Assembly: GCA_017644045.1 (NCBI GenBank)
Contig: JAEPMI010000005.1
Span: 62,001 to 126,000, forward strand
Length of the DNA: 64,000 nucleotides
Source: Deltaproteobacteria bacterium
GTDB lineage: Bacteria > Myxococcota_A > Polyangia > Polyangiales > Houyiibacteriaceae
Direction of reading: 5' to 3'
In this document: piece after piece, positions 32,011 to 40,407 of the stretch
Layout: every line of letters begins with the position of its first letter
Numbering within the stretch: the stretch's first letter is position 1
Made by a program: the position numbers and the translations under genes
Notes under the pieces: generated by a model
What the model was told of the DNA's origin: nothing
Database searches by the model: none
What the model saw: only the letters and a program-made list of their open reading frames with translations

Positions 32011-32865
32011 ATGACCCTCCCCCGCATCGCTCTCGTGACCTGCGACCCCATGCCCGAGCCGGACCCGGACGAGGGCCTGCTCGAGAACGCCATTCGCGAA
32101 GCGGGCGGCGAGCCGGTGAGCGTCGGGTGGCGCAGCGACTTCGACTGGTCGAGCGTCGCGCTCGCCGTGCCCCGCACCACCTGGGACTACTACCGCCACC
32201 ACGACGAGTTCCTCGCGTGGGCCGAGCGAGTCGACGCGGCGACGACGCTCCTCAACCCGCTCTCGGTGATCCGCGCGAACACCGACAAGCGCTACCTCGC
32301 GACCCTCGAGCGCGCGGGCGTGCCGGTGGTGCCGACGGCGGTCGTGGAGCCGGGCGACCCGATCGATCTCGGCGCCTTGCTCGAGGAGCGCGGATGGGAC
32401 GAAGTGGTGCTCAAGCCCACCGTGGGCGCGGCGAGTCATCGCGCCCGCCGGGCGTCGCGTTCCGACCTCACCGACGAACACCTCGCGAACCTCGCCCGCG
32501 ACGGCGGCGCGCTGGTCCAGCCGCTCATGTCGGGCGTCGTCGAGCCCGGCGAGCACTCGTGCGTGCACATCGACGGCGAGCTCTCCCACGTGATCCGGAA
32601 GCAGCCCCGCCTCGAAGGCGACCACGAGAGCGTGTCCGAGCACGCCATCCCGCTCCCCGACGGAGCCGCCGACACCGTCGCCCAAGCCCTGGCCACCATC
32701 GACGAGCCCCTGCTCTACGGCCGGGTCGACGTGGTCCGGGCCGACGACGGAACCTGGGTCGTCATGGAGCTCGAGCTCACCGAGCCCTCGCTCTTCCTGA
32801 AACAGCACCCGCCGGCCATCGGCCGCCTGGCCGAGGCCATGGTCCGTGAGGCGCGCCGAACCTGA
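32011..32865 (+). CDS. ATP-grasp enzyme (RimK/DcsG-like ligase), substrate unknown
   Basis: A 284-residue cytoplasmic protein with an ATP-grasp fold. LVTCDPMPEPDPDEGLLENA opens the N-terminal domain. The nucleotide-binding part includes NTDKRYLATLERAGVPVVPT, EVVLKPTVGAASHRARR and ALVQPLMSGVVEPGEHSCVH. The metal ligands are in YGRVDVVR and VVMELELTEPSLFL. The closest groups are ATP-dependent carboxylate-amine ligases of the COG0189 type, which join a carboxylate to an amine via acyl phosphate. No biosynthetic partners are nearby, so the product is unknown. Confidence 0.78.
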   Translation: MTLPRIALVTCDPMPEPDPDEGLLENAIREAGGEPVSVGWRSDFDWSSVALAVPRTTWDYYRHHDEFLAWAERVDAATTLLNPLSVIRANTDKRYLATLERAGVPVVPTAVVEPGDPIDLGALLEERGWDEVVLKPTVGAASHRARRASRSDLTDEHLANLARDGGALVQPLMSGVVEPGEHSCVHIDGELSHVIRKQPRLEGDHESVSEHAIPLPDGAADTVAQALATIDEPLLYGRVDVVRADDGTWVVMELELTEPSLFLKQHPPAIGRLAEAMVREARRT

Positions 32866-32893
32866 GAGCCGATTCGGGCGCCTCGTGGCTCCT

Positions 32894-34825
32894 ATGGCCA
32901 TGCGAATCGCGCTCACCCTCGTCCTGGTGTCCTCCCTCGTCGGCTGCGGCGACGATTCTCCTGCCGAAGACGACGTCACGGACGACGTCGAGACCGACGG
33001 CGGCCGGGACCGGGACGGAGGGTCGGGCGACGGCGGGACGCCGGCGAGCTGCGGTGACCTGATGTGCGAGGGCGCCGAGACCTGTTCGAGCTGCGAGGCC
33101 GACTGCGGCGAGTGCCCGGAGCCGGTGATCACCGAGTGCAACGACGGGATCGACAACGACGGGGACGGACTCGTCGACTGGCAGATGGACGTCGGCTGCT
33201 GGAGCGAGGCGGACGCGACGGAGGCCGCCGGCCCGCGCGGCGACGAGAACGGGTTCACCACCTTCGATCTCGATGCCGACTCGCAGCTCGTCTATGTGTC
33301 GAACGAGGGCGACGACGCCAACGACGGCCTCACCCCGGAGACGGCGGTGGCCACGCCCCAGCGCGGCGCCGAGCTCGTGCGCGATGGCTTCCCCGACTTC
33401 TTGCTCTTCCGCAGGGGCGACTCCTGGCGAGGGATGACCCTCGGGGATGGTCGGGTCGCGCGCCGATTCAAGTCGGGCCGCGACGCAGAGCATCGGTTGG
33501 TGGTCGGCAGCTACGGCGACTCGACCGAGCGTCCGCGCTTCGAGGTCGACACCCACTTCTTCGACGACGACGGCAACGGGCGGAGCTTCCTCGCGTTCGT
33601 GGGCCTGGCGTTCGTGTCGTACCCGAAGATCCCGGGCGACCCCGACTTCGACGGAGCGAGTGGCGGCGCCATCCGAGTCGTCGGCGCCGAGTCGCGGGAC
33701 ATTCTCCTCGAGGACAACTACGTCGAGTACGGCGAATTCGTCCTGCAGAACGCGACCGACCTGGAGGTGCGCCACAACGTGGTCTGGCGCAGCTATCACG
33801 TGGGCACCTGCGCCTACAACGCGGACGGCTCGCCGAACCTGAACGGCAGCTCCGAGTTCCGGCCGTCGGGGATCTTCGCTGGCGGCGTCGACGGGCTGGT
33901 GATCGAAGGCAACGTCTGGGACGAGAACGGCTACAACCCCGACGTCGCGGAGGCGTGCGCCACCATCTACAACCACGACCTCTACCTGTCGGGCAACGAC
34001 CGGCTGGTGGTCCGCGACAACCTGATCCTCCGCGCGTCGAGCATCGGCCTGAAGATGGCCGCCAACTCGACCGGCGCGTCGCAAGACATCCTCATCGAGA
34101 ACAACCTCTTCGCCGAAGGCGAGATCGGCCTCGGCATGGGCGGCAACGACGACTCCGAGTACCGCTTCGTCGACGCGCGTGTGCTCCACAACGTCTTCAC
34201 CGACATCGGCCGCGTCCCGCCCACGATGCGCAACCTCTCCTGGTTCCTCGGGCTCCAGGACAACGACGGAACGGAGGTCCGCGGCAACCTGCTCGTGAAC
34301 CAGCGGGAAGACGCGAACGGCTTCGGCATCCACCTGGCCAGCGGATCGATGCGGAACGTGACGCTGGTCGACAACGTCATCGAGGGCATCGACCGCCGCG
34401 CGATCTGGATCGAGCCGGAGGGCAGCTGGGATGGCATTCGCGTCACCGGCAACCGCGTGGTCAGCGCGACCGACACCGCCTGCCTCATCACGCACGAGGG
34501 TGACTTCGGCGCGGTGACCTACGCCGACGGCGCGTACGCCAGCGGCGCCGCCGCAGACGAGCGGTTCTGCGTCGACGGTGCCCGCATGAGCTTCGACGAC
34601 TGGGTGAGCGCGTCGGGAGAGACCGGCGCGAGCGAGTCGCCCGAGGCGTCACCAGACCCCGGCCGAAACCTCGACGGCTACGCGAGTCACCTCGGGATCG
34701 GCTCCACCATCGGCGACTTCGCCGCTGCCGCGCGCCAGCAATCGCGCCACGCCTACCGGCCGGAGCTGACCGCACCCAACGCGAACAACTGGATTCGTGC
34801 GGGCTACGGGGTCGCGCCCCGCTGA
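32894..34825 (+). CDS. Right-handed beta-helix lipoprotein (polysaccharide-lyase-like fold)
   Basis: A 643-residue predicted lipoprotein with lipobox SSLVGC and a DGG-rich linker. A small Cys-rich segment (CGDLMCEGAETCSSCEADCG) and an EF-hand-like CNDGIDNDGDGLVDW follow. From about residue 135, VYVSNEGDDANDGLTPETAV opens a parallel beta-helix with regular short strands (for example VLQNATDLEVRHNVVWRSY and DILIENNLFAEGEIGLGMGG) to about residue 570. Such folds are common in pectate lyases and surface adhesins. No catalytic set is obvious. The start is ATG at 32894 or 32900. Confidence 0.78.
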   Translation: MAMRIALTLVLVSSLVGCGDDSPAEDDVTDDVETDGGRDRDGGSGDGGTPASCGDLMCEGAETCSSCEADCGECPEPVITECNDGIDNDGDGLVDWQMDVGCWSEADATEAAGPRGDENGFTTFDLDADSQLVYVSNEGDDANDGLTPETAVATPQRGAELVRDGFPDFLLFRRGDSWRGMTLGDGRVARRFKSGRDAEHRLVVGSYGDSTERPRFEVDTHFFDDDGNGRSFLAFVGLAFVSYPKIPGDPDFDGASGGAIRVVGAESRDILLEDNYVEYGEFVLQNATDLEVRHNVVWRSYHVGTCAYNADGSPNLNGSSEFRPSGIFAGGVDGLVIEGNVWDENGYNPDVAEACATIYNHDLYLSGNDRLVVRDNLILRASSIGLKMAANSTGASQDILIENNLFAEGEIGLGMGGNDDSEYRFVDARVLHNVFTDIGRVPPTMRNLSWFLGLQDNDGTEVRGNLLVNQREDANGFGIHLASGSMRNVTLVDNVIEGIDRRAIWIEPEGSWDGIRVTGNRVVSATDTACLITHEGDFGAVTYADGAYASGAAADERFCVDGARMSFDDWVSASGETGASESPEASPDPGRNLDGYASHLGIGSTIGDFAAAARQQSRHAYRPELTAPNANNWIRAGYGVAPR

Positions 34826-34835
34826 CGAGGGCTAC

Positions 34836-34858
34836 GAGTCGGTCTCCCGCACCGACTC
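34836..34858. terminator. Bidirectional hairpin between convergent genes
   Basis: GAGTCGGT-CTCCCGC-ACCGACTC is a perfect 8-bp stem with a 7-base loop, ten bases after the beta-helix gene stop and eleven before the stop of the convergent lipoprotein. No U-run. It probably protects or ends both transcripts. Confidence 0.55.
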
Positions 34859-34869
34859 CGCGTTCGCGC

Positions 34870-35343
34870 TCAGAGCTCGGCGCTCGCGAGAAGGCTCGTG
34901 AAGGCCTCGCGGTAGAGCTCCTGCACTCGGCTCTCCGTGCAGGGCGACTCGCACTCGCGGGTCTCGTGCGCGGCCTCTTCGCCGGAGCGGAGGTCGTAGA
35001 GCGTCAGGTCCCAGCTCCCGCTGGACCCCTGCATCTGGGCACGGGCGCGGACGCCGAAGTCGACGCCGTTCTCGGTGCCGAACGCCTGCAGGCAGTCGGA
35101 CTCGAAGCGGCGATCGCGGCACTCGTCGGCCGTCCGGGTCTCGTGGCATGCCTTCCAGGCGCCGTACTCCGGGGCGACCTCCTTGCTCACCTCTTTGAGG
35201 CGCGCCTCGAGGCGCCAGTCGCCGAGCCCGTAGCCGCACTCGAGGGTCGAGAACCGAGGCTGGTCCGACGAGGACGCCATGGACGTGGGCTCCTCGTCGC
35301 TTCCGCAGCCGAGGAGCAGGAGGAGGACGAGGCAGGTGCGCAT
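34870..35343 (-). CDS. Small Cys-rich lipoprotein, unknown function
   Basis: A 157-residue predicted lipoprotein; LLLLLGC is the lipobox. The mature part has six cysteines (ECGYG, KACHE, DECRD, SDCLQ, RECES, SPCTE) spread along a mixed alpha/beta region, suggesting three disulfides. Sequence such as LEARLKEVSKEVAPEYGAWK is helical. No family is recognised. It lies 36 bases after the dienelactone hydrolase gene on the same strand and may share its transcript. Confidence 0.65.
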   Translation of the reverse strand: MRTCLVLLLLLGCGSDEEPTSMASSSDQPRFSTLECGYGLGDWRLEARLKEVSKEVAPEYGAWKACHETRTADECRDRRFESDCLQAFGTENGVDFGVRARAQMQGSSGSWDLTLYDLRSGEEAAHETRECESPCTESRVQELYREAFTSLLASAEL

Positions 35344-35379
35344 GGGCGAAGCATACGCCGGATCGCTGGCCGTGCTTCC

Positions 35380-36207
35380 CTACCTCAAGCGCTCCGCGAA
35401 GAAGGCCTGGACCTTCGCCCAGGCGTCCGCGGCGTTCTCGTGGTCGTAGCGAGCGCTCGAGGGGTTCGCGAAGGCGTGGTTCGCGTCGTACCGATGGATC
35501 GTGTGCTCGACCTCCGCGGTCGTCAGCGCCGCGTCGAAGGCGTCCACGTGCTCGGGGGTGATCGAGGTGTCCTGGTTGGCGAAGATGCCGAGGAGCGGAG
35601 CGTCGATCTGCCGGAGCTGCTCCGGATCGTCGACGATGTGGCCGTAGTACATGACCACGGCGTCGAGCCCCTCCAGGTTCAACGCGGCCTTCAGGCTCAT
35701 GCCGCCGCCGAAGCACCAACCGACTACGCCTCGCTTGGTCGCGCCGACCTCGGTGCCCAGGTACTCGTGGCCGGCGCGCATCGTCGCGAGCGCGGCGTCC
35801 TCGTCGACCGCTTGCATCAGGGCCATCGCCTCGTCGGGCGTGGTCGCGGTCTCGCCACCGTAGAGGTCGACCGCGAGCGCCACGTAGCCCGCCTCCGCGA
35901 GGCGGTCGGCCCAGTGGCGGATGTGGTCGTTGAGGCCCCACCACTCGTGGATCACCAGGATGGCCGGGTGCGGCCCCTCCCCCTCGGGGAGCGAGAGGTA
36001 GGCCTCGCCATCGCCGAGCGCGATGGTCTCGCCCTGGAGCGGCGGCGCCTCGGCCCCGCTCAGCTCGTGGAGGGCCGCGAAGGCGTCCTCGTCGAGCGCA
36101 CCGGTCCAGCGAGGGGACTCGTCGCCGGTGGTCTCGGTGGGCTGGGGCTCGGCAGGCTCCCCGGAGCAGGCCAGGAGAAGGGCGGCGAAAGCGACGATGC
36201 GAGTCAT
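35380..36207 (-). CDS. Dienelactone hydrolase family lipoprotein
   Basis: A 275-residue exported alpha/beta hydrolase. The leader ends in LLLAC and a Pro/Glu/Thr-rich linker follows. The DLH signatures are clear: VIHEWWGLNDHIRHWADRLA, AVDLYGGETA, the Cys nucleophile in GVVGWCFGGGMSL, the Asp in FANQDTSI and the His in YDANHAFANPSS. Cytoplasmic DLH opens dienelactones in aromatic degradation. Lipid-anchored copies such as this have unknown ester or lactone substrates. Confidence 0.88.
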   Translation of the reverse strand: MTRIVAFAALLLACSGEPAEPQPTETTGDESPRWTGALDEDAFAALHELSGAEAPPLQGETIALGDGEAYLSLPEGEGPHPAILVIHEWWGLNDHIRHWADRLAEAGYVALAVDLYGGETATTPDEAMALMQAVDEDAALATMRAGHEYLGTEVGATKRGVVGWCFGGGMSLKAALNLEGLDAVVMYYGHIVDDPEQLRQIDAPLLGIFANQDTSITPEHVDAFDAALTTAEVEHTIHRYDANHAFANPSSARYDHENAADAWAKVQAFFAERLR

Positions 36208-36285
36208 GGGCGGTCGTTCTAGGGACCGGCGGTTCGAAGGTCCAGTGGCGCCCGCGGGATCGATCGCTCACCTTGGCGAGTCCTC

Positions 36286-37380
36286 ATGGACGCGACCGAG
36301 CCGACCCCGATCCACGGCCTCACGTGGAAACAGCTCCAGGCCGAGGCGAAAGCGCGCCTGACGAAGGGACACGGCCGCGCGCGCGAGCTCTACCGACAGG
36401 TCACCGAGGAGGCCCGTTTCGAGCCGGAGGCGCTGAAGCTCGCCGACCGCTGGGCGGAGGGCTGGCGCGAGCACTTCGCGCTGCCGCTGCCCGAGGTGGT
36501 GCGGACCATCAGCGAGGAGGGCGAGACCGGCACGACCGCCAAGGCGGTGCTCAAGCTCCACGACGGCTGGGAGGTCGAGTGCGTGCTCATCCCGATGGGC
36601 CGCGGCCGGACCACGCTCTGCGTGTCGAGTCAGGTCGGCTGCAAGATGGGCTGCACCTTCTGTGAGACCGCGAAGATGGGGCTCATCCGCCATCTGCGCG
36701 CCGACGAGATCGTTGCGCAGATCCTGGTCGCCAAGCACGTGCTCGGCTGGCCGGTGCGGAACGTGGTCTTCATGGGCATGGGCGAGGCCCTCGACAACGC
36801 CGACGCCCTCTTCCAGGCGATCCGCGTGCTCAACGACCCGGCCGGCATGGCGATGGGTCAGGAGCGCATGACCATCTGTACCGTCGGCCGCGTCGATGGG
36901 ATCGAGCGGCTCGCGCGGGAGGGACTCAAGCGCATCAACCTGAGCGTGAGCCTGAACGCGCCGAACGACGCCGCGCGGGACCGGCTGATGCCGGTGAACC
37001 GCAAGTACCCACTCGCGGAGCTGCAGGCCGCGCTCGCGGCGTACCGACCGCGGCGCAACTTCACCCTCGGCGTGAACGTCTGCCTGATGCCCGGCCTCAA
37101 CGACAGCCGGGAGGACGCCGCGGCCATCGCCGCGTTCTGCGATCCGATCGCCCGCGTGCTGGTCAACGTCATCCCCTACAACCCGGGCAGCGATCCGCTG
37201 ACCCGCGCGCCGAGCGACGACGAGATCGACCAGTTCATCGGTTGGCTCCGCGACGAGGGCCTGCCGGTCCGCAAGCGCATCACCAAGGGGCGGAGCGTCA
37301 TGGCCGCGTGCGGTCAGCTGGGGAACCCCGAGGCCCGCGACGAGCTCCGCGAGAAGAAGCGTCTCCGGACGCTGAGCTGA
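36286..37380 (+). CDS. rlmN: RlmN/Cfr-family radical SAM 23S rRNA methyltransferase
   Basis: A 364-residue radical SAM enzyme that methylates adenine-2503 of 23S rRNA (and often tRNA A37). The cluster cysteines are Cys119, Cys123 and Cys126 in GCKMGCTFCETA. The mechanistic pair is Cys112 (TLCVSSQVG) and Cys342 (VMAACGQLG), matching E. coli Cys118 and Cys355 in spacing. GMGEALDN, LSVSLNAPND and VNVIPYNPG are further family blocks. The CETAKMG form differs from the usual CSTA of RlmN, so this may be a divergent paralogue. Resistance-type Cfr cannot be fully excluded but is unlikely. The next gene starts within its stop. Confidence 0.85.
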   Translation: MDATEPTPIHGLTWKQLQAEAKARLTKGHGRARELYRQVTEEARFEPEALKLADRWAEGWREHFALPLPEVVRTISEEGETGTTAKAVLKLHDGWEVECVLIPMGRGRTTLCVSSQVGCKMGCTFCETAKMGLIRHLRADEIVAQILVAKHVLGWPVRNVVFMGMGEALDNADALFQAIRVLNDPAGMAMGQERMTICTVGRVDGIERLAREGLKRINLSVSLNAPNDAARDRLMPVNRKYPLAELQAALAAYRPRRNFTLGVNVCLMPGLNDSREDAAAIAAFCDPIARVLVNVIPYNPGSDPLTRAPSDDEIDQFIGWLRDEGLPVRKRITKGRSVMAACGQLGNPEARDELREKKRLRTLS

Positions 37381-37715
37381 TGTCCGTGATCACCGAGTGG
37401 GAGGCCTACGGCGCGCAGCGCGCGCGCTGGCCCGCGGAGGGGCGCCACGTCCTGGCGCACCACGACGATGAGTCCCTCGTGGTCTACCAGGCCCCGAACG
37501 GCGAGAAGGTCGCGCGCCGCGCGATCCAGATCGGTCTACGCGGGGAGACGCTCGAAGCCTTCGCGACGCACGAGGCGCTCGTCGTCGACGACATGACGCC
37601 GAGGGTGATCGCCGCGCGCGACGCCGGCGCGAAGGATTGGGACGAGGTCGAGCTCCCGCTCGAGCGCGTTTACCGACCGTCCGCAGCGATCGCCGAGCGC
37701 CTTCGACTCGATTGA
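37380..37715 (+). CDS. Small protein coupled to rlmN, unknown function
   Basis: A 111-residue soluble protein whose ATG overlaps the rlmN stop by one base (TGATG), so translation is coupled. HVLAHHDDESLVVYQAPNG recalls the N-terminal strand pair of DUF4291 proteins, but the rest (VVDDMTPRVIAARDAGAKDW and ERVYRPSAAIAERLRL) does not clearly match. No signal peptide or membrane segment is seen. The coupling hints at a role near RNA modification, but this is only context. Confidence 0.6.
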   Translation: MSVITEWEAYGAQRARWPAEGRHVLAHHDDESLVVYQAPNGEKVARRAIQIGLRGETLEAFATHEALVVDDMTPRVIAARDAGAKDWDEVELPLERVYRPSAAIAERLRLD

Positions 37716-37757
37716 CCGGTTGACGCCTTGGCTCGGCGACTTACCAAGTCGTCCACC

Positions 37758-37892
37758 ATGGCGAACCGACTGCTGCTGCTGCTTGCCACCGCCACCCTCG
37801 CCTGAGGGTCGGCATCCGTGCATCCGGCGTCGGTCGCCTCGCTGCTCCATCGAGCGGCGGCTGGCCCACGTCGAGCAACCACGGCGGTGTAG
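37758..37892 (+). pseudogene. Tiny lipoprotein-like reading frame with UGA at the lipobox Cys position
   Basis: An ATG opens a 15-codon signal-peptide-like stretch (MANRLLLLLATATLA) that ends at UGA exactly where a lipobox cysteine (TGC) would sit. The frame then stays open for 28 codons to a TAG lying in the tRNA gene. Most likely it is the remnant of a small lipoprotein with a nonsense change. A chance frame is possible because the rest has no clear codon bias. Confidence 0.3.
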
Positions 37893-37959
37893 GCCAATTG
37901 GAAGAGTCGACCGGCTCAGACCCGGGATGTTGGGGGTTCGAATCCCTCCACCGCTACCA
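37883..37959 (+). tRNA. tRNA with anticodon CAG (Leu codon CUG by anticodon), class I shape, CCA encoded
   Basis: The acceptor arms are GGCGGTG and CACCGCT (first pair G-U), discriminator A, then CCA. The T arm GGGGG-TTCGAAT-CCCTC is canonical. The anticodon arm is ACCGG-CTCAGAC-CCGGG, with U33 and anticodon CAG at 37917-37919; the first stem pair is A.G. The D arm GGCC...GAGTC needs a bulge or a mismatch. The variable loop is only five bases. Leu tRNAs normally carry a long variable arm, so the identity is odd. It may be a diverged or pseudo-tRNA. Confidence 0.6.
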
Positions 37960-38007
37960 CGCGAACGTCGAGATGCGACGATCGGACGCGCGCGCTACCC
38001 TCCGCTC

Positions 38008-38949
38008 TTGGATCGACGATCTCGACGCGCGCACGCGGCACTCCTGTTGTCGCTCGCCTTCGCGCTCGGCTGCGGCGACGACGACACCGGCGACGGTGTT
38101 CCCTTCGACGCCGCGACGAACGACGGATCCGTCGACGCGTTCTCGCCGACGGACGCGAGCACGACGGACTCCGGCGTCGATCTCGGCGTCGACCTCGGAC
38201 CGCCGCCGGATCTGGGCCCGCTTCCCGGAAGCTGCGCCGGGTCGTGCGGCACGACCACCCCAGGGAGCTGCCGCTGCGATGACGGCTGCAGCGCCTCCGG
38301 CGCGTGCTGCGACGACTACGAGAGCGCCGGCTGCCCGTTCGAAGCGGCGCTCCGCGACGAGCTCGCGGACGGCCAGATCCGCCGCAGCTACGACGGCGCC
38401 CGCGACCTGATGTACGGCATCAGCGGATCCGTCGACGTCGCCGGCGGCATGGTCGAGTGCGTCTACACGGGCACGGTCGTCGCCGCCGACGGCACGCGCA
38501 CGCCGGGCGGCAGCTTCAACACCGAGCACACCTGGCCGCGCTCCGCCGGCGAGCCGAGCGGTTCCGCGGGCGATCTCTACAACCTCCGCCCCACCCTCCA
38601 GGACGCCAACTCCCAGCGCGCGAGCTTCCCCTTCGGGGACACCGACTGCGAAGGCGCGGCTTGCCCTTGGGACCTCGGCGGCAGCGAGCTCGGCAGCGAT
38701 GGTGGCACACAGGTCTTCGAGGTCCGGCCCGAGACCCAGGGCGACATCGCCCGCTCGATGTTCTACTTCGCCATTCGCTACACGCTCGACATCCCGCCGA
38801 ACGAAGAGGCCGCGCTCCGCGCGTGGCACGCGGCGGACCCACCCGACGCCGACGAGCTCGCCCGCGTCGACGCCGTCGAAGCCGCGCAAGGCAACCGGAA
38901 CGTCATCGTCGATCGCCCCGAAGTCGTCGACACCATCGCCGACTTCTGA
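38008..38949 (+). CDS. Secreted endonuclease I family lipoprotein
   Basis: A 313-residue predicted lipoprotein nuclease. A TTG start is proposed because it is the only usable codon in frame after the tRNA that keeps the whole leader, ending in lipobox FALGC. An Asp/Gly/Ser-rich linker and a Cys-rich segment (CRCDDGCSASGACCDDYESAGC, somatomedin-B-like) follow. The nuclease domain holds SFNTEHTWPRS with His174 as probable base, GDLYNLRPTLQDANSQRAS with the metal-binding Asn, FPFGDTDC and ARSMFYFAIRYT. These are the beta-beta-alpha metal motifs of EndoI. It probably degrades extracellular DNA for nutrition or predation. Confidence 0.85.
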   Translation: MDRRSRRAHAALLLSLAFALGCGDDDTGDGVPFDAATNDGSVDAFSPTDASTTDSGVDLGVDLGPPPDLGPLPGSCAGSCGTTTPGSCRCDDGCSASGACCDDYESAGCPFEAALRDELADGQIRRSYDGARDLMYGISGSVDVAGGMVECVYTGTVVAADGTRTPGGSFNTEHTWPRSAGEPSGSAGDLYNLRPTLQDANSQRASFPFGDTDCEGAACPWDLGGSELGSDGGTQVFEVRPETQGDIARSMFYFAIRYTLDIPPNEEAALRAWHAADPPDADELARVDAVEAAQGNRNVIVDRPEVVDTIADF

Positions 38950-38976
38950 GCGAAGACGAAACCGACGACAAGGTCG

Positions 38977-38997
38977 TGGAGCACTGGGAGTGCTCCA
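38977..38997. terminator. Hairpin between convergent genes
   Basis: TGGAGCACT-GGG-AGTGCTCCA is a perfect 9-bp stem with a 3-base loop, 27 bases after the nuclease stop and 52 bases before the stop of the convergent HEAT gene. No U-run on either strand. Confidence 0.55.
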
Positions 38998-39049
38998 GGT
39001 CGTGCCCGACACCGCCGAGCACGACAACGGGATGTTCTGAACGGGGCGC

Positions 39050-40363
39050 TCAGCCCTTCGAAGCGGCCGCGACGAGCCCGCCCGCGGCGTGGATCCGCAC
39101 CATGGCGTCTTCGTCGTTGAGCGCGGGGCGCACGAGGTCGGGGCGACCGGCGTCGCGAGCGAGGCCACGGGCGGCTACGCGGCGCTCGAGGGGATCGCCT
39201 TCTTCGAGGAACCGGCGGATGGCGTCGACGGCTTCGTCGGCCACCCCGGAGAGCAGGAGCGAGGCCTGGAGCGCCGCCATGTCGTCGCCCTCGGTGAGCG
39301 CTTCGAGCGCTTCGTGAGCCTGTGCCTCGGAGCCCTCGTGCTGCATCAACGCGCGGGCGAGTCCGAGGCGGACGGTGCGGTTCTCCTCGTTCTCGAGGGC
39401 CGTGCGCAGCGCGTCGTCGGTGGCTGCGTCCGGCGGGAGTGACACGAGCGCGATCGCAGCCTGCGAGCGGAGCGTGGACCCGGCCGCGAGGATCGCGGAG
39501 TGGAGATAGGCGCGCGCCACGGTGGCGTCTTCGCCCTCACCGGCCATCGCGAGCACGCGAGCCGCCTCGAGCGCAGCGGGGCTCGGCGGTGCGCTGAGCA
39601 GCACCCCGATCGGACCGCGCGCGCGAACGCGATCGACGCGGACCAGCGAGCGGATGGCGGCGAGCCGAACCGAGGACTCCGGATCGCTCAGCCGCGCGCG
39701 AATGGCGTCCCAAGCGGTCTCGCCGGCGCTGCCGAGCGCCCGAACGGCCGACGCGCGAACGCGGGGCTCGGGGTCGACGCGGGCCAGGTCGGAGAGCTCG
39801 AGGATCGCCTCGCGGCCGAGCTCGCCCTCACCGAGGCGGAGCGCCGCCTCGCGCCGCATCGACGCGGCAGGGTGCCGGAGCGCCTCGAGGAGGCGGGCAC
39901 GGTCTTCGGCCGGGTCGGCGACCGAGAGCGCGAGCGCAGCGACCTCGGGATCATCGCTGTCGGCCAACCCGTAGAGGACCGCCTTCGCGTGACCGTCGCC
40001 CCGGCGGGCAAGGGCCTGGAGCGCGCGGGCGCGAACGACTGGCTCCGCCGCCTCCGCGTTCGAGAGCCGCTCGAGGTTCTCGCGCGCGGCCGTCCCGCCC
40101 ATCGCGAGCTGCTGTACGGCGGCCAGCCGGACCGCCGGGTCCTCGGAGATGGCGGCGAGCTCGAGGTGGAGCCCACCGATCTCACCGAGCATCGCCAGGT
40201 CGATTCCGTCGACCGACTCGAGGCGCGTGTACGCCTCCATCGCGCCGTCGAGATCCCGCTGCTCGACCGCCGACACGACCTGTGCGCGCGGCGCGCTGGT
40301 GCAGCCGACGGCGGTCGTGCCGAAGAGACACCACACCACTAGAAGCGGACCCCGAAGCCTCAT
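39050..40363 (-). CDS. HEAT-repeat lipoprotein
   Basis: A 437-residue predicted lipoprotein; the ATG at 40363 gives a leader ending in TTAVGC, and a GTG nine bases earlier is possible. The whole mature part is a HEAT/PBS-lyase-like solenoid: repeats such as EPVVRARALQALARRGDGHA, HPAASMRREAALRLGEGELG and EPRVRASAVRALGSAGETAW recur every 30-36 residues, at least ten times. Such solenoids are scaffolds. A tandem palindrome 45-75 bases upstream of the start suggests transcriptional control. Confidence 0.8.
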   Translation of the reverse strand: MRLRGPLLVVWCLFGTTAVGCTSAPRAQVVSAVEQRDLDGAMEAYTRLESVDGIDLAMLGEIGGLHLELAAISEDPAVRLAAVQQLAMGGTAARENLERLSNAEAAEPVVRARALQALARRGDGHAKAVLYGLADSDDPEVAALALSVADPAEDRARLLEALRHPAASMRREAALRLGEGELGREAILELSDLARVDPEPRVRASAVRALGSAGETAWDAIRARLSDPESSVRLAAIRSLVRVDRVRARGPIGVLLSAPPSPAALEAARVLAMAGEGEDATVARAYLHSAILAAGSTLRSQAAIALVSLPPDAATDDALRTALENEENRTVRLGLARALMQHEGSEAQAHEALEALTEGDDMAALQASLLLSGVADEAVDAIRRFLEEGDPLERRVAARGLARDAGRPDLVRPALNDEDAMVRIHAAGGLVAAASKG

Positions 40364-40407
40364 GAACGTCACTCTAGGCTTCTTTGGCAGACACGTCCCG
40401 GAAACAA

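Noticed and set aside
36286-37380. Cfr antibiotic-resistance methyltransferase
   Set aside because: The gene has typical host codon use with no sign of mobility, and its overall motif set matches RlmN.
37883-37959. Selenocysteine tRNA
   Set aside because: The anticodon loop places CAG, not UCA, at positions 34-36, and the body lacks the long acceptor and variable arms of tRNA-Sec.
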